Assembly (NCBI GenBank): GCA_029851415.1
Contig: CM056742.1
Span: 85,488,748 to 85,552,747, forward strand
DNA: 64,000 nucleotides
From: Eretmocerus hayati
Lineage: Eukaryota; Arthropoda; Insecta; Hymenoptera; Aphelinidae
Reading direction: 5' to 3'
Numbering within the stretch: position 1 is the first letter of the stretch; each line of letters starts with the position of its first letter. Shown here piece after piece: positions 1 to 11,564 of the stretch. Below the pieces are notes generated by a model that was not told the origin of the DNA, did not search any database, and worked only from the letters and a program-made list of their open reading frames with translations. The position numbers and the translations under genes were made by a program.

Positions 1-2
1 AC

Positions 3-2663
3 CTATGTCATGATTGTTCTGAAGTATGGGCGTAACATTGATCCGTGAAACTTTCCTCGTGGGGATTTGTTTGTATCGTTATATAACACAAAAGTTGAAT
101 CATTGATTGATTTCACAATAGTATACGGACCCTCGTAGATGGCCATAAACTTTGCAGTTATACCTTGATCGGCAACCGACATGTTACATGCTTTTACTAG
201 AACTTCATCACCTACTTTGAATTTCATGAAAGAACCTTTTTCATTATGTTTTACGGCTCTCTTTTCTCCCTTCTTTGAAATAAATTTGGCTACCAACTCG
301 ATTTTTCGTTCATAACTAATATCATCAATTGTATCAAGCTTGATCCAACTTTCCCAAAACCGAGTTGGTCTCTGATTCAATTGTAATTCTATTGGGGTAA
401 ATTCAATTGTCTCGTGATAACATTCATTCAAACATTTTTGAATAAACGGTACCCAATTAGCCCAATTCTTATGGTTATTTTGTGATAGTGTTCTAAAGAA
501 TCGACCTAATTCTTTATTTGTTCTTTCAATTACATTTGATTGGGGGTGTCTAATAGCACTAAAGACTGGTCTTATGTTTTCTTGTCTCAACCGGTCAATC
601 CACTTTTTCGAATCGAATTGTGCACCATGATCAGCTTGAATTCTTTTGGGAACCCCGTATTTTGGAATGTAATCATCGAAAATCTTCTTTAAAACACTGT
701 TTGTTGTAGCTCTTTTGATCGCGTACAACACCGTATATTTTGTGAATACGTCAATCACGGCAAAAATGTGTTTGACCCCCCCGCGTGAAGTTGGCAAGGG
801 ACCCAAGAAATCTACTGAAAGCAAATCACGTGGACCATCTGGGACAATTGGCCTTGATTCCATATACACAGATTTCGTATATGTCTTATTTCTTTGACAT
901 GAGTCGCAACATTTTACGACTTCTGCAATCAATTTTCTCATCTTAAATGTAAAGAAATTTTGTTCTATCATTTTCAAACATTTCTTGCTACCAACATGTC
1001 CATACAACTCATGAACCTCACGTATGAATTCTAAAGCCAAATCTTGGGGTAGTACAACTTTATTATTTTTGTATAGAATTTGATCTATTATTGCATACGA
1101 TCCTTTTTTATTTGACTGTATTATATTATCAAAGATTGGTTTGAGGCGTTGATCATTGATTTGTTCATTACTAATGCTTTTAAATCTTCTTCTCAAATTA
1201 CTATCAGGCTTTCGTGCTAAAATTGAATTTACTGAAAGGTCTTGCTCGGTCTCAATACTTGAAGGATCAAGTCTTACTCGGCTTAAAATGTCGGCTGCTG
1301 TGTTATTTTTACCCTCAATATGTTTAACAGTTATATCAAAATCCTGAATTGCAAGGACCCATCTCAATAAACGAGAATTTAAGAACCGACAAGTCATCAT
1401 AAAACTTAATGCCTGGTGATCACACATGACTACTGTTTTTGAACCGAGAAGAAAAGATTTAAATTTCATAACCGACCATATAATAGACATAAGTTCTAGT
1501 TCTGTGGTCATATAGTTTTTCTCAGGGCCTTCAATCGTCCGACTTGCCATTGAGACCACTTGAAGCTCATTATTATCATCATATTGACATAGAATGGCTC
1601 CCAAACCAACTTTTGACGCGTCAGTAAATAAATAATAAACACGGTCCTTTCTAGGATGGGCAATAAAAAGATCATGAGTAAAAAGTTCCTTCACCCGTTC
1701 GAACGATTCCTGTTGTTCAGTTGACCATCGCCATTTCACCCCGGCACGAGTTAATTCTAACAATGGTTCTGTAACATGCGCTAACCGACTGGTGAATTTA
1801 GAACAGAAATTAACTAAACCAAGGAACCCTTTGATCTGATGTACGTTCTTAGGAACTGGAAAATTTTTTATAGAAACCAATTTCTCTGGATCTGGTTTCA
1901 ACCCCTTTGCTGACAGGATGTAACCTAAGAATTTTATTTCTTCTCTGCAGAACACCGCTTTTTCAAAACTAAGAGTGATACCCTCCTCTAGCACGCATTG
2001 AAAAAACATTCTTAAATGTTTTAAATGTTCCGTAAAATCTTTAGAAACGATTAACCAGTCATCCACAAAATCAATTAGGAATGCCTCTAATTTTTTGATA
2101 ATTTTATAAGCAGCACGCTTCAGTGCTGCCCCACTGACCTTTAGGCCAAAAGGCACCCTCAAGAACACATATGTCACACCCTTGTGAACAAATGCAACAT
2201 ATTGTTGTGACTCTTCATCAAGCTCTACCTGATGGAAGCTTGAAATTAAATCAAAACTTGACATAACCCCGATATTATTGCATTTTTTGAAAACATCTTC
2301 CATTTCTTCCGACCCGTCGTGGTCTTCTTCTGAATGCTCATTGAACTCGCGTGCATCTAAACAAAGTCTAATATCGCCATTGCGTTTAATTACAATTACG
2401 ATTGGACTAATATATGAGCTGATACCACGGCCAAGGATTCTTAACCTCAAAAGTTTATCAATATGGATGTCAACTTTATCTCTATGCTGGAAAGGGATTG
2501 GGTATGATTTTTTCTTGAATGGTGTTAAATCTCTCATTCTTAGCCTGTATTTAAAATCCTTAAAACATCCTGGTTCTTTTCTATAAATAACTCTAAATTC
2601 CTTTATCATATTTTTCAAAGCCAGACGCTCGTGGAAACTCAATTGAGTAAGGGGATCAATTTT
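3..2663 (-). CDS. pol: Ty3/gypsy Pol: reverse transcriptase, RNase H, integrase (element 1)
   Basis: This frame encodes the replication enzymes of an LTR retrotransposon. Counting from the TTG codon at 2642 (879 codons), RT comes first, with catalytic Asp131 (SFDLISSF) and the FVDD box at 192-195. RNase H follows (DASKVG at 341, CDHQ at 407, ADILSR at 450). The integrase has an HHCC zinc finger (His544, His549, Cys579, Cys582) and a DDE triad Asp611, Asp671, Glu706, giving the canonical D-35-E spacing. No ATG lies near the 5' end; the frame opens at 2663, inside the protease ORF, in the -1 frame. Expression therefore probably needs -1 frameshifting or reinitiation. I see no stop or frame break, so this copy may be coding-competent. 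The element's 3' LTR lies beyond position 1. Confidence 0.93.
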   Translation of the reverse strand, partial: KIDPLTQLSFHERLALKNMIKEFRVIYRKEPGCFKDFKYRLRMRDLTPFKKKSYPIPFQHRDKVDIHIDKLLRLRILGRGISSYISPIVIVIKRNGDIRLCLDAREFNEHSEEDHDGSEEMEDVFKKCNNIGVMSSFDLISSFHQVELDEESQQYVAFVHKGVTYVFLRVPFGLKVSGAALKRAAYKIIKKLEAFLIDFVDDWLIVSKDFTEHLKHLRMFFQCVLEEGITLSFEKAVFCREEIKFLGYILSAKGLKPDPEKLVSIKNFPVPKNVHQIKGFLGLVNFCSKFTSRLAHVTEPLLELTRAGVKWRWSTEQQESFERVKELFTHDLFIAHPRKDRVYYLFTDASKVGLGAILCQYDDNNELQVVSMASRTIEGPEKNYMTTELELMSIIWSVMKFKSFLLGSKTVVMCDHQALSFMMTCRFLNSRLLRWVLAIQDFDITVKHIEGKNNTAADILSRVRLDPSSIETEQDLSVNSILARKPDSNLRRRFKSISNEQINDQRLKPIFDNIIQSNKKGSYAIIDQILYKNNKVVLPQDLALEFIREVHELYGHVGSKKCLKMIEQNFFTFKMRKLIAEVVKCCDSCQRNKTYTKSVYMESRPIVPDGPRDLLSVDFLGPLPTSRGGVKHIFAVIDVFTKYTVLYAIKRATTNSVLKKIFDDYIPKYGVPKRIQADHGAQFDSKKWIDRLRQENIRPVFSAIRHPQSNVIERTNKELGRFFRTLSQNNHKNWANWVPFIQKCLNECYHETIEFTPIELQLNQRPTRFWESWIKLDTIDDISYERKIELVAKFISKKGEKRAVKHNEKGSFMKFKVGDEVLVKACNMSVADQGITAKFMAIYEGPYTIVKSINDSTFVLYNDTNKSPRGKFHGSMLRPYFRTIMT

Positions 2664-3880
2664 TTATCAATTTCTTCATCAGTTAAGATAATTAATTCTT
2701 TAGAATGTCTATTTCTCGTGACCTGATTTTGTATCAGATTTCTATTTGAGGTTTCAAATTCCTCATCATAAATATTCTGGATTGAATTGATGCACAAACT
2801 TCTAATTTGATCAAGTTCCTCATTACTGATAGACGAAGTTTCATATTTCACTTCAATGAACTTACCATTTATTTCGAAAGAAAGAGTACTATTCTTAACG
2901 CTGATCTCGGTGTTCATCTCCTTCAAAGTCTCAATCCCAAGAATTGAATCACGAGCCAGTTTAGGGACGACAAAGAAATCAATTGAAGTTGGAGTCCCCT
3001 GGACCAGTACCGGGGCTCTGAATTGCTTTTTCAATTTTACTGATTTTTCACCGGTGAAACCGGTCGCTTGTATACTAGTCAACGGTAAAGTTGGAAAATT
3101 GCGCCAATTTTTAAAGTTACTTTCATAAATTTCAGCTGATATACATGTGAGTTTACTTCCAGTATCAATTAAAGCTGTTAATTTGATTCCATCAATTGTA
3201 AGTTCAATTTCAGGACAATTACTAGGTACTCTCTTTTTTATCAGAGGGCTAAAAGATTCTTCATCTAATAATACTTCACGTGGATTGGAAAAAATAACAT
3301 TGATTTGAGGATTACCAGGAGAGATCTGTCCAACTACCGATTTCCTTTCGGGATACTCCTTAATCATAATTTCGTGGATATGTTCCGGAACAAAATTAGT
3401 CATCAGACCGCTAGCACATTCGGTAAGTCCCCTTTTTGATGACCGAGTCATTATAGGTGGGACAATTTGTCGTCCATCGCCTTGACAATCGGTCCGAATG
3501 GGTAACTTCTTAATCGTAACTAGCTGGTCGCTTTCGTCTTGTTCCATCCCTATACCCACAGAAACATTTTCGGTTATAACCTTAGTCAGCTCCTCGGCGT
3601 CCGACTCAGAAATCTCCTGTATGATCACTCTTTTTTTTGTTGCCGGAGCGGTATGTTGCTCATCAGCAATAAAAGAAATTTGGTCTACCGGAACGGTCTG
3701 TTGTTCTTCGGTAATCTGACCATTTTTTAATTGTTTTTGTTCTCTTTTGAACTTGTTTCTGTTTAAACGCCTTACTTCTACTTTCGTTGCATTGAATTGT
3801 TTTGAATTGAAACTGGAAATATATAAATCATCATCTTGGCGTTCCTGAATCAATGCAACGACTCGTCGTTTTCCGAGTCG
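2639..3880 (-). CDS. pro: Retroviral-type aspartic protease ORF (element 1)
   Basis: This is a separate protease frame between gag and pol. Counting from the TTG at 3853 (404 codons), the catalytic Asp-Thr-Gly is at residues 230-232 (LIDTGSKL), followed by the hydrophobic residues usual for a pepsin-like retroviral protease. The first ~200 residues are a charged linker with no domain I recognise. The frame is open from 3880, overlaps the end of gag by about 30 bases, and stops with TGA at 2639-2641, inside the start of the pol frame. Both neighbours are offset by -1, an arrangement more familiar from betaretroviruses than from insect Ty3/gypsy elements, where protease is usually fused to Pol. 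No ATG supports independent initiation. Confidence 0.88.
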   Translation of the reverse strand, partial: RLGKRRVVALIQERQDDDLYISSFNSKQFNATKVEVRRLNRNKFKREQKQLKNGQITEEQQTVPVDQISFIADEQHTAPATKKRVIIQEISESDAEELTKVITENVSVGIGMEQDESDQLVTIKKLPIRTDCQGDGRQIVPPIMTRSSKRGLTECASGLMTNFVPEHIHEIMIKEYPERKSVVGQISPGNPQINVIFSNPREVLLDEESFSPLIKKRVPSNCPEIELTIDGIKLTALIDTGSKLTCISAEIYESNFKNWRNFPTLPLTSIQATGFTGEKSVKLKKQFRAPVLVQGTPTSIDFFVVPKLARDSILGIETLKEMNTEISVKNSTLSFEINGKFIEVKYETSSISNEELDQIRSLCINSIQNIYDEEFETSNRNLIQNQVTRNRHSKELIILTDEEIDKKLIPLLN

Positions 3881-5472
3881 TTACTCTGATCCTCGGATTC
3901 ATCTACATCAACTTCATTGACTACGTATACTTCAGAAATATTATTTACTTCATTATGATTTGAAACACTGTGATTCTTATTGGGCTTTTGTAAAAATTTC
4001 TTTGGGGTTGTTTCGTCGCGATTGACAAATGGCTTATTTTGAACCTGCCCATTATTTGCTGGTGTTCTTTGCTGGAAACCAGACCGATTCTGGCTTGTTG
4101 AAAAGATATTCTCTTCTCTATTCCGATTCGGGGTACTTGAACTACGTGGAGGCTGTGATTCGGATTCTTGTTTTTGAGTGGATTGATTTTTGGATGATTG
4201 CCTTCGATCAGGATCATTGAAGTTAACATAACGTGCATTTACCGAACTTGAATTTAATGATCCTGCATTATCAATCGTATCAAGTAAAATAATTAATTCA
4301 TCAATTGAATTTAAATTTTTCATGAGGATCGTTTGCTGTATGTTTTCATCAAAGTGTTTCGAAAATCTTTGAATGATAGATTGATCACTCGGAGCATCAC
4401 TCAATTGTTTCACTTCGTTATAGATCCGCATCACGTGCTCGCTTCTACTATAATTACCCTTCGCTTCATAGAACCCGAACTCTAACTTTCGGCGGATTCT
4501 ATCTTGAATCATCCCGTTCCAATATTGGGCATTAAATTTGGTAGCAAATTGCTCAATAGTTGAAACACTTTCTGCGACGTATTCCCACCAATCGCGAGCA
4601 GCACCTTTTAATGACTGGCCTAAAGTGAGACGTAAGACTTCGTCACTAAGATCTAATAAGCTACAATATCGCGAAATATTGGCTAGGTAACGACAAGGGC
4701 GGTCATATGGGGCAGCACTGAATGTGGGAATTTCGTACTTCAGTTTGGGTAAAACCTTTGAATTGGGACTGCTACTATTGTAGTTACTTCGTCGTAAAAG
4801 ATTCTGTACTTGAGCCCGGTGATCTTCAACGCGTGACTCTAAGTCTTCATGGCGTGTACTCAAATCGGATACAGCTTGAGTTTGTAATTGAGCTGTTCTT
4901 TCAAATGATTGCATGACTTGGCTATTTGACTGAATGTCATTTTGACAAGACTCGAGATTTTTGGACAAATATTCTATATCCTGATCATGTTCATGTAATT
5001 TTTTAGCGTGACGTGAAACTGAGTTCGAGAACTGGGAATTCAACCGTTCTAATTGCTTACACATCTCATCGAGTGCCTGGATTCGTTCATTGTGGTCATC
5101 TACCCGCCGTTGTGAAAGTAGTTCGCGAGCTCTAAATTCTTGAAAACCGTGCCGAACCTCATCTTCGAATGCTAGCCGCTGTGGTTCGTCATCACCAGCT
5201 TCGGATCTAGTTTCCGCGAAGTCAATGTCAAGATTGCAAGCACCGAGACGCGGGTTTGCAGCACTATTTTCGAGTGACCTACGAATGCCCTCTTGTAACT
5301 CGATCGATACGTTGGGATCAACAGGAATCGTTCGACGAGTGTTAGAACGCGTCGACATTGTACGCGGTAAACCCTGTCCCCTTGCCCCTCGTCCACGTCT
5401 AGCTCCGCCTCTTTGCGAAGGATTGGCTGGGCTAGGAACATGTGATTGCTCATCTCCCGAATGGTCTGACAT
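3850..5472 (-). CDS. gag: Gag polyprotein of Ty3/gypsy element 1
   Basis: This is the structural capsid/nucleocapsid protein, 540 codons from the first in-frame ATG at 5470-5472; the frame is open slightly further upstream but only with non-ATG codons. The N-terminus is rich in Arg and Gly (RGGARRGRGARGQG). A long Gln/Glu/Arg-rich stretch follows that should form a coiled coil. The central region (ARDWWEYV, then a helix-rich block) matches the retrotransposon gag fold. The C-terminus is acidic and lacks any CCHC zinc knuckle, so RNA binding probably depends on the basic N-terminal stretch. It ends at TGA 3850-3852, where the protease frame overlaps in -1. Confidence 0.85.
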   Translation of the reverse strand: MSDHSGDEQSHVPSPANPSQRGGARRGRGARGQGLPRTMSTRSNTRRTIPVDPNVSIELQEGIRRSLENSAANPRLGACNLDIDFAETRSEAGDDEPQRLAFEDEVRHGFQEFRARELLSQRRVDDHNERIQALDEMCKQLERLNSQFSNSVSRHAKKLHEHDQDIEYLSKNLESCQNDIQSNSQVMQSFERTAQLQTQAVSDLSTRHEDLESRVEDHRAQVQNLLRRSNYNSSSPNSKVLPKLKYEIPTFSAAPYDRPCRYLANISRYCSLLDLSDEVLRLTLGQSLKGAARDWWEYVAESVSTIEQFATKFNAQYWNGMIQDRIRRKLEFGFYEAKGNYSRSEHVMRIYNEVKQLSDAPSDQSIIQRFSKHFDENIQQTILMKNLNSIDELIILLDTIDNAGSLNSSSVNARYVNFNDPDRRQSSKNQSTQKQESESQPPRSSSTPNRNREENIFSTSQNRSGFQQRTPANNGQVQNKPFVNRDETTPKKFLQKPNKNHSVSNHNEVNNISEVYVVNEVDVDESEDQSNDSENDESLH

Positions 5473-5565
5473 GATTATTATGGGTGATGAAACTACTAAC
5501 ACAATATCACTGCGTGAGAAAAAATTATTAACGAGAGAATGTTAACCCTCTTTCCTCAACGTCGT

Positions 5566-5583
5566 TCCCCACCAGGGATGCCA
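5566..5583 (-). other. Probable primer-binding site, element 1
   Basis: On the minus strand, TGGCATCCCTGGTGGGG starts one base after the proposed LTR end. It begins with the obligatory TGG (complement of tRNA CCA), and the rest resembles the complement of the 3' end of a tRNA-Asn acceptor and T arm, from memory and not checked. The position between LTR and gag is right. The exact primer tRNA is uncertain. Confidence 0.5.
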
Positions 5584-5584
5584 A

Positions 5585-6260
5585 TGAAAGGTAATGTTTT
5601 ATTCCGTGAAGCGGAATAATAACTGAAAATGAGTTCTCTATTTAAAATTTATTCAATTCGTTCGATAATAATATCGTCACTATAAATATATAGAGGATAC
5701 GACGTTAAGTGAGGAAAGGTGGGGTGATTTTTAATCATAATCATACGATAAAATAAATCAAAGTAACTCATTTATTCATGAAAATGACTCTAACATTATA
5801 AAAAATAAATACCTTTAATCACGCAGTGATCAATTTGTTAATTATGACAGATTTATCACTTTGGCATGCGTCTAAACAATGAAAAATGCATAATATATTG
5901 TCCATGACTTACTATGTGTAGCGACGAACAATTGCCTATCTAACCAAATTTTACTTTGAAAAACTACTATTGATTCGACAACTTTGATCTGAAAAATAAA
6001 TAAGTGCAAAGAAATAATCAAAAAAATACTAGCTAAACCCGTAGCACATGGTTGCTGCATATAGCAGTGGCCGGTGTGCTATATAGAACATCAAGGCAGG
6101 TTGCTGCGTATAGCAAAGGCCATAGCCTGATGTCTATAATAGACGAGAAAAACTTGCCATTACCTGCAGAAGGCAGTATGGACTAATGAGCAAAGCTCTG
6201 ACTCTGAGACTGCTGGAGACTTGAGTGACGATCGCTACCACAGAACCCGGTAATCTTTCA
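5585..6260 (-). repeat. Probable 5' LTR of element 1
   Basis: The segment begins TGAAAG and ends CTTTCA on the plus strand, a six-base terminal inverted repeat with the required TG...CA ends, and abuts the probable PBS. On the minus strand it holds a TATA-like box (TATATATTTATA, 5692-5681) and AATAAA signals at 5653-5648 and 5603-5598, in the order expected for U3-R-U5. The upstream part carries a 49-bp offset direct duplication around GTTGCTGC(A/G)TATAGCA (6051 and 6100), possibly an enhancer repeat. The partner LTR is outside the window, so the boundaries rest on internal evidence only. Confidence 0.55.
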
Positions 6261-6565
6261 TATAGACGTATATTTTACATTAGTGTATTCTGGGTAGCCA
6301 TCTGTTGGCAGAATATCAACCACGAGAGATGCAAAATCTGAATTTAGCGGGTGATTTGAATAGGTAATTACATATTTCAATAATGACGTAAATTTTCATA
6401 ATTAAATATTGATGAGATTGATATTAGGATTTCTTCTTTCAGGCTGCAACAGGTCTGGATTATTTACACGATGATCCCATATTATTCCCATAAAAAATCT
6501 TCATAAGCGGGTTCCATAGATTTGAACTTGGCGCCCTTGAGCATGCGCAGTATGATCAAGCAGTG
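6261..6565. other. Low-copy flank, nothing recognised
   Basis: This AT-rich sequence lies between the LTR element and the satellite-bearing unit. No ORF, hairpin or internal repeat was recognised. Confidence 0.4.
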
Positions 6566-6590
6566 TACCCTGCTGCAAAAGATCGATTGG

Positions 6591-7189
6591 GATGGATTGA
6601 AAACCAATCGAATCCTATCGGGATGAATACATTTCAATCGGTTCTATCATTCAACCGGCGAGAGCAGTATTGGAATTCAATGCAGATCAATCGAACAAAG
6701 ACCCAATCGAGCTGAATCCTGAATTGTAGAATTGGGATCACAACTGCCAAAAGAATTCTATACTGTTGATGAGGATTGATGTAAGCGAATATAATCCAAT
6801 ACTAGTATTCAGCATAGGATCGGACACGGAAGGATGGATGGAAGATCTTTGCTGGTTCAATATGTTTTAATGAACCGATTCAGTATTGGAATCAATCTAA
6901 TTGAATAATGGATCTCGTCTCCCACTGCTCTATCGAGATCAATGCTTCAGAAAGTGATTCGATTCGCGAAACGATACTAATTGTCTATCCTAACCAATCC
7001 CAAATGACAGGATTGGATTTCACCTTTTGAACACTATTATTTCAACATTCCTCAATCGAACTGAATAATTCTCTGCAGTACTGGGTGTATAATAACATTG
7101 CTCTTTCCTATCCGTTTCAATCATGAATGGACAGATTCGAGTCGAATTATGCCTGGATCAATTCCAATCATCCCCCCATCACCTATTGC
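6591..7189. repeat. Diverged edge of the satellite family
   Basis: Degenerate copies of the AGTATTGGAAT / AATCGAT monomer motifs occur without a clear fixed period. This looks like an older, unhomogenised array edge. Confidence 0.55.
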
Positions 7190-9360
7190 GTGATTGACAA
7201 ATCGAGCTGAGTACTACAAAATCGGATTGAAATCGTGGATGCATGGTTATTCTATCCTTCCCAATACTCATAATCAGTATTGAACTCCGCTAGATTTCAT
7301 ATATTTCAATCGAATCCAATACTGCTCAGCAGGATTAGAATGGCCTGAAGATGAGTTTTGCTATCGGTCTGAATCCTGCCGAGCAGCATTGAATTGACTG
7401 AGTCAATCGATTCCAATGATAACCCAATTACTCACTGCGTGATTGACCAATCGAGCTGAATACTACAAGATCGGATTGAAATCGTGGATGCATGGTTATT
7501 CTATCCTTCCCAATACTCACAATCAGTATTGAACTTCGCTGGATTTCATATATTTCAATCGAATCCAATACTGCTCAGCAGGATTGGAATGGCCTGAAGA
7601 TAAGTTTTGCTATCGGTCTGAATCCTGCCAAGCAGCATTGAATTGACTGAGTCAATCGATTCCAATGATAACCCAATTACTCACTGCGTGATTGACCAAT
7701 CGAGCTGAATACTACAAAATCGGATTGGAATCGTGGATGCATGGTTATTCTATCCTTCCCAATACTCACAATCAGTATTGAACTCCGCTAGATTTCATAT
7801 ATTTCAATCGAATTCAATACTGCTCAGCAAGATTGGTACGGCCTGCGGATGAGTCTCGCGATCGGTCTGAATCCTGCCGGGCAGCATTGAGTGGACTTTG
7901 TCAATCGATTCCAATGATAACCCAATTACTCACTGCGTCATTGACCAATCGAGCTGAATACTACAAAATCGAATTGTAATCGTGGATGCATGGTTATTCT
8001 ATCCTTCCCAATACTCACAATCAGTATTGAACTCCGCTGGATTTCATATATTTCAATCGAACTCAATACTGCTGAGCAGGATTGGAACGGCCTGAAGATG
8101 AGTTTTGCTTCCGGTCTGAATCCTGCCAGGCAGCAACGAGTCGACTGCGTCAATCGATTTCAATGATGACCCAATTACTCACTGCGTGATTGACCAATCG
8201 ATCTGAATACTACAAAATCGGATTGAAATCGTGGATGCATGGTTATTCTATCCTTCCCAATACTCACAATCAGTATTGAACTTCGTTGGATTTCATGTAT
8301 CTCAATCGAATCCAATACTGCTCAGCAGGATTGGAATGGCCTGAAGATGAGTTTTGCTATCGGTCTGAATCCTGCCAAGCAGCATTGAATTGACTGAGTC
8401 AATCGATTCCAATGATCACCCAATTACTTACTGCGTGATTGACCAATCGAGCTGAATACTACAAAATCGGATTGATATCGTGGATGCATGGTTATTCTAT
8501 CCTTCCCAATACTCACAATCAGTATTGAACTCCGCTAGATTTCATATATTTCAATCGAATTCAATACTGCTCAGCAGGATTGGAACGGTCTCGAGATGAG
8601 TTTTGCTATCGGTCTGAATCCTGCCAGGCAGCATTGAGTCGACTGCGTCAATCGATTTCAATGATGACCCAATCACTCTTTGCGTCATTGATCAATCGAG
8701 ATGAATACTACAGAATCCAGTTGAAATCATGGGTGCATGGTTATTCTATTTCTCTCAATACTCACAATCAGTATTGAACTCCTCTAGATTTCATACATCT
8801 CAATCGAATTCAATACTGCTGAGCAGGATTGGAACGGCCTGAAGATGAGTTTTGCTTTCGGTCTGAATCCTGCCAGGCAGCAACGAGTCGACTGCGTCAA
8901 TCGATTTCAATGATGATCCAATCACTAATTGCGTGATTTGCCAATCGAGCTTAATACTATAGGATGGAATACCGATCGTGAAAAAGTGGTTTCTATCCTC
9001 CTGAATACTTACAATCGGTATCGAACTCCTCTGAATTCCATGTATTTTAATTGATGTCAATACTGCTGAGCAGGATTGGTACGCTCTGAGGATGAGTTTC
9101 GCTATCGGTCTGAATCCTGCCGGGCAGCATTGAGTCGACTGCATCAATCTATTTCAATGATGACCCAATCACTCTTTGCGTCATTGACTAATATCGAGAT
9201 GAATATTACAGAATCGAATGGAAATCGTGGGTACATGGTTATTCTATCCTTCTCAATACTCACAATCAGTATTGAACTCCTCTAGGTTTCATATATATCA
9301 ACCGAATTCAATACTGCTGGGCAGAATTGGAACAGCCTGAAGATGAGTTTTGCTATTGGT
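7190..9360. repeat. 249-bp satellite array, about 9 copies
   Basis: The anchor ATCGAG/ATCGAT recurs at 7201, 7450, 7699, 7948, 8197, 8446, 8695, 8944 and 9193: eight successive intervals of exactly 249 bp. Units differ by point changes and a few compensating indels. Each contains CAATACTCACAATCAGTATTG and CAATACTGCTCAGCAGGATTGG segments related to the ~54-bp monomer of the neighbouring arrays. Short ORFs on either strand recur with the repeat and are not taken as genes. Confidence 0.93.
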
Positions 9361-11300
9361 CAGGTGAACGGGTTATAAGGTCTGCAATGCTGAGAATCAG
9401 TATTGAAATCGATTGAGGCGGATTGAGATCTCGATGTTTGCAATACTGGAAGACGGTACTGGAATCGATCGGGGCAGATAGGATTTCAAGTCCTCAATAC
9501 TAACAATCATCATTCAGGTATATTGACGTAGATAGAATATACGGTATCCAATGTTAGAGGTCAGTATTTGGATCTATTGAGGCAGATAGGACTTCCCATT
9601 CCCAATCTGATACACAGCATTCGAATTAATTCAAGTAGATATGATATAAGGTCTGCAATGCTGAACATCAGTATTGAGATCGATCAAAGCGTAATGCGCT
9701 CCCGATATTCCCAATACTGAAATACAGGACTGGAATCGATTAGGGCAGATAGGATTTCAAGTCCTCAATACTGATATTCCGCATTCAATTCGATTCAGGT
9801 AAATATGATATTAGGTCTGCAATGCTGAAAGTCGGGATTGAGATCGATTCAAGCGGATTGAGATCTCAGTGTTTCCAATACTTGAAAATGGTATTGGAAT
9901 GAGTTGGAGCAGATAGGATCTCAATTCTGCAATACTGATTTTCAACATTAAAATCGATACAAGTAGATAGGATATAATGAGGTCACTTATGCTTACATTT
10001 AGTATTGAGATCGATTGAAGTGGACTGAGATAGCAATCTGCCCAATACTGAGAGACAGTACTCAAATCGATTCAGATTATTGGGATATAAGGGCTCCAAT
10101 ACTTACAGTCAGTATTGAGATCGATTAAATTGGGTTAAGATCTCGATATTCCCAATACTGGAAAACGGTACTCAAATCGATTGGGACAGCTAGGATTCCA
10201 AGTCCTTAATACTGATATTTAGCATTCAATTCGATTCAGGTAAAAATCATATAAGGTCTGCAATGCTTAACATCAGTATTGAGATCGATTGGAGCGGACT
10301 GAGAACCCGATGTTTCCAATACTGAAATACAGTACTGGAATCGACTGGGGCAGATAGGATGTCAAGTCCCGGATACTGATATCTAGCACTGATATCCAGC
10401 ATTCATTCCGATTCAGGTAGATAGGATATGAGGTTTCTGATGCATACTTTCAGTATTCAGATCGATTGAAGTGGATTGAGATCCCGATATTCCCAATACT
10501 GAAATACAGTACTGGAATCGATTGGGGCAGATAGGATCTCAAGTCCTCAATACTGATATCCAGCATTTAAAACGATTCAAGTAGATAGGATATAAGATCT
10601 GCAATGCTGAAAATCAGTATTGAGATCGATTGAAGCGGATTGAGAACCCGGTGTTTCCACTACTGAAATACAGTACTGAAATCGATTCGGGCAGGTAGGA
10701 TTTTAAGTCCTCAATACTGATATCCAGCATTCAAATCGATTCAAGTAGATAGGATATAAGATCTGCAACGCTGAAAATCAGTATTGAAATCGACTGAAGC
10801 GGATTGAGAACCCGATGTTTCCAATACTGAAAAACAGTTCTGGAATCGATTGGGGCAGTTAGGATTTCAAGTCCTCAATACTGAAATCCAGCATCCAAAT
10901 CGATTCAAGTAGATAGGATATAAGGTTTCTAATGCTTACTTCCAGTATTGAGATCGATTGAAGTGGATTGAGATAGCGATCTACCCAATACTGAGAGACA
11001 GTACTCAAATCGATTCAGGTTATTAGAATATAAGGGCTAGAATACTCACAGTCAGTATTGAGATCGATTGAAGTGGGTTGAGATCTCGAAGTTCCCAACA
11101 CTCGAAAACAGTACTGGATTCGACTGGGCAGATAGGATTTCAAGTCCCCAATACTGATATTCAGCATTCAAATCGATTCAGGACGATAAATAAACTCGTC
11201 AATGCTCATAGTCAGTATTGGAACCGATAGACATAGTGTGAGTTATTGAACTTCCCATTCCTGAAAGTTAGTATTGGAATCGATTGAGGCCGATAGAATT
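9361..11300. repeat. Satellite array of ~54-57 bp monomers, ~165-171 bp trimers
   Basis: Monomers have the form CAATACTGA, a 3-5 base spacer, CAGTATTG, then GATCGATT and a GGATAGGAT-type tail, about 55 bp each. The phrase TCTGCAATGCTG recurs at 9652 and 9815, and a variant at 10589 and 10760, showing a three-monomer higher-order unit of 163-171 bp. Homogeneity is lower than in the flanking 249- and 145-bp arrays. Confidence 0.85.
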
Positions 11301-11564
11301 CGAGTGGCTGACGCTAGGCGGCGTTTCGATGACCATCTCAGTTTGCATTCAAATATCATGGGATTGCTTTCTCGCAAGCGACGAACCATCTCTCCTGTTC
11401 CTATATAAGACTGATGAGTGACAGAACCTCCAAATAGCGTTTAGTTATGTAATGCGATGATATGTTAATGCGATCATGATTAAAATAAGTATTGAATTGT
11501 ATTGAAACCTTACCTGTAATGTGAGTGTTGTATATGTGAGACGTTGATTTGTAATAATGACTGA
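11301..11564. other. Non-repetitive spacer inside the satellite unit
   Basis: This stretch has no clear monomer structure and includes an AT-rich part. It separates the ~165-bp and 145-bp arrays and may be the remaining unique core of the TIR-bounded unit. Confidence 0.4.

Noticed and set aside
7938..9285. Repeated 65-115-codon ORFs in the 249-bp array
   Set aside because: They follow the satellite period, fall on both strands and have no conserved protein features.
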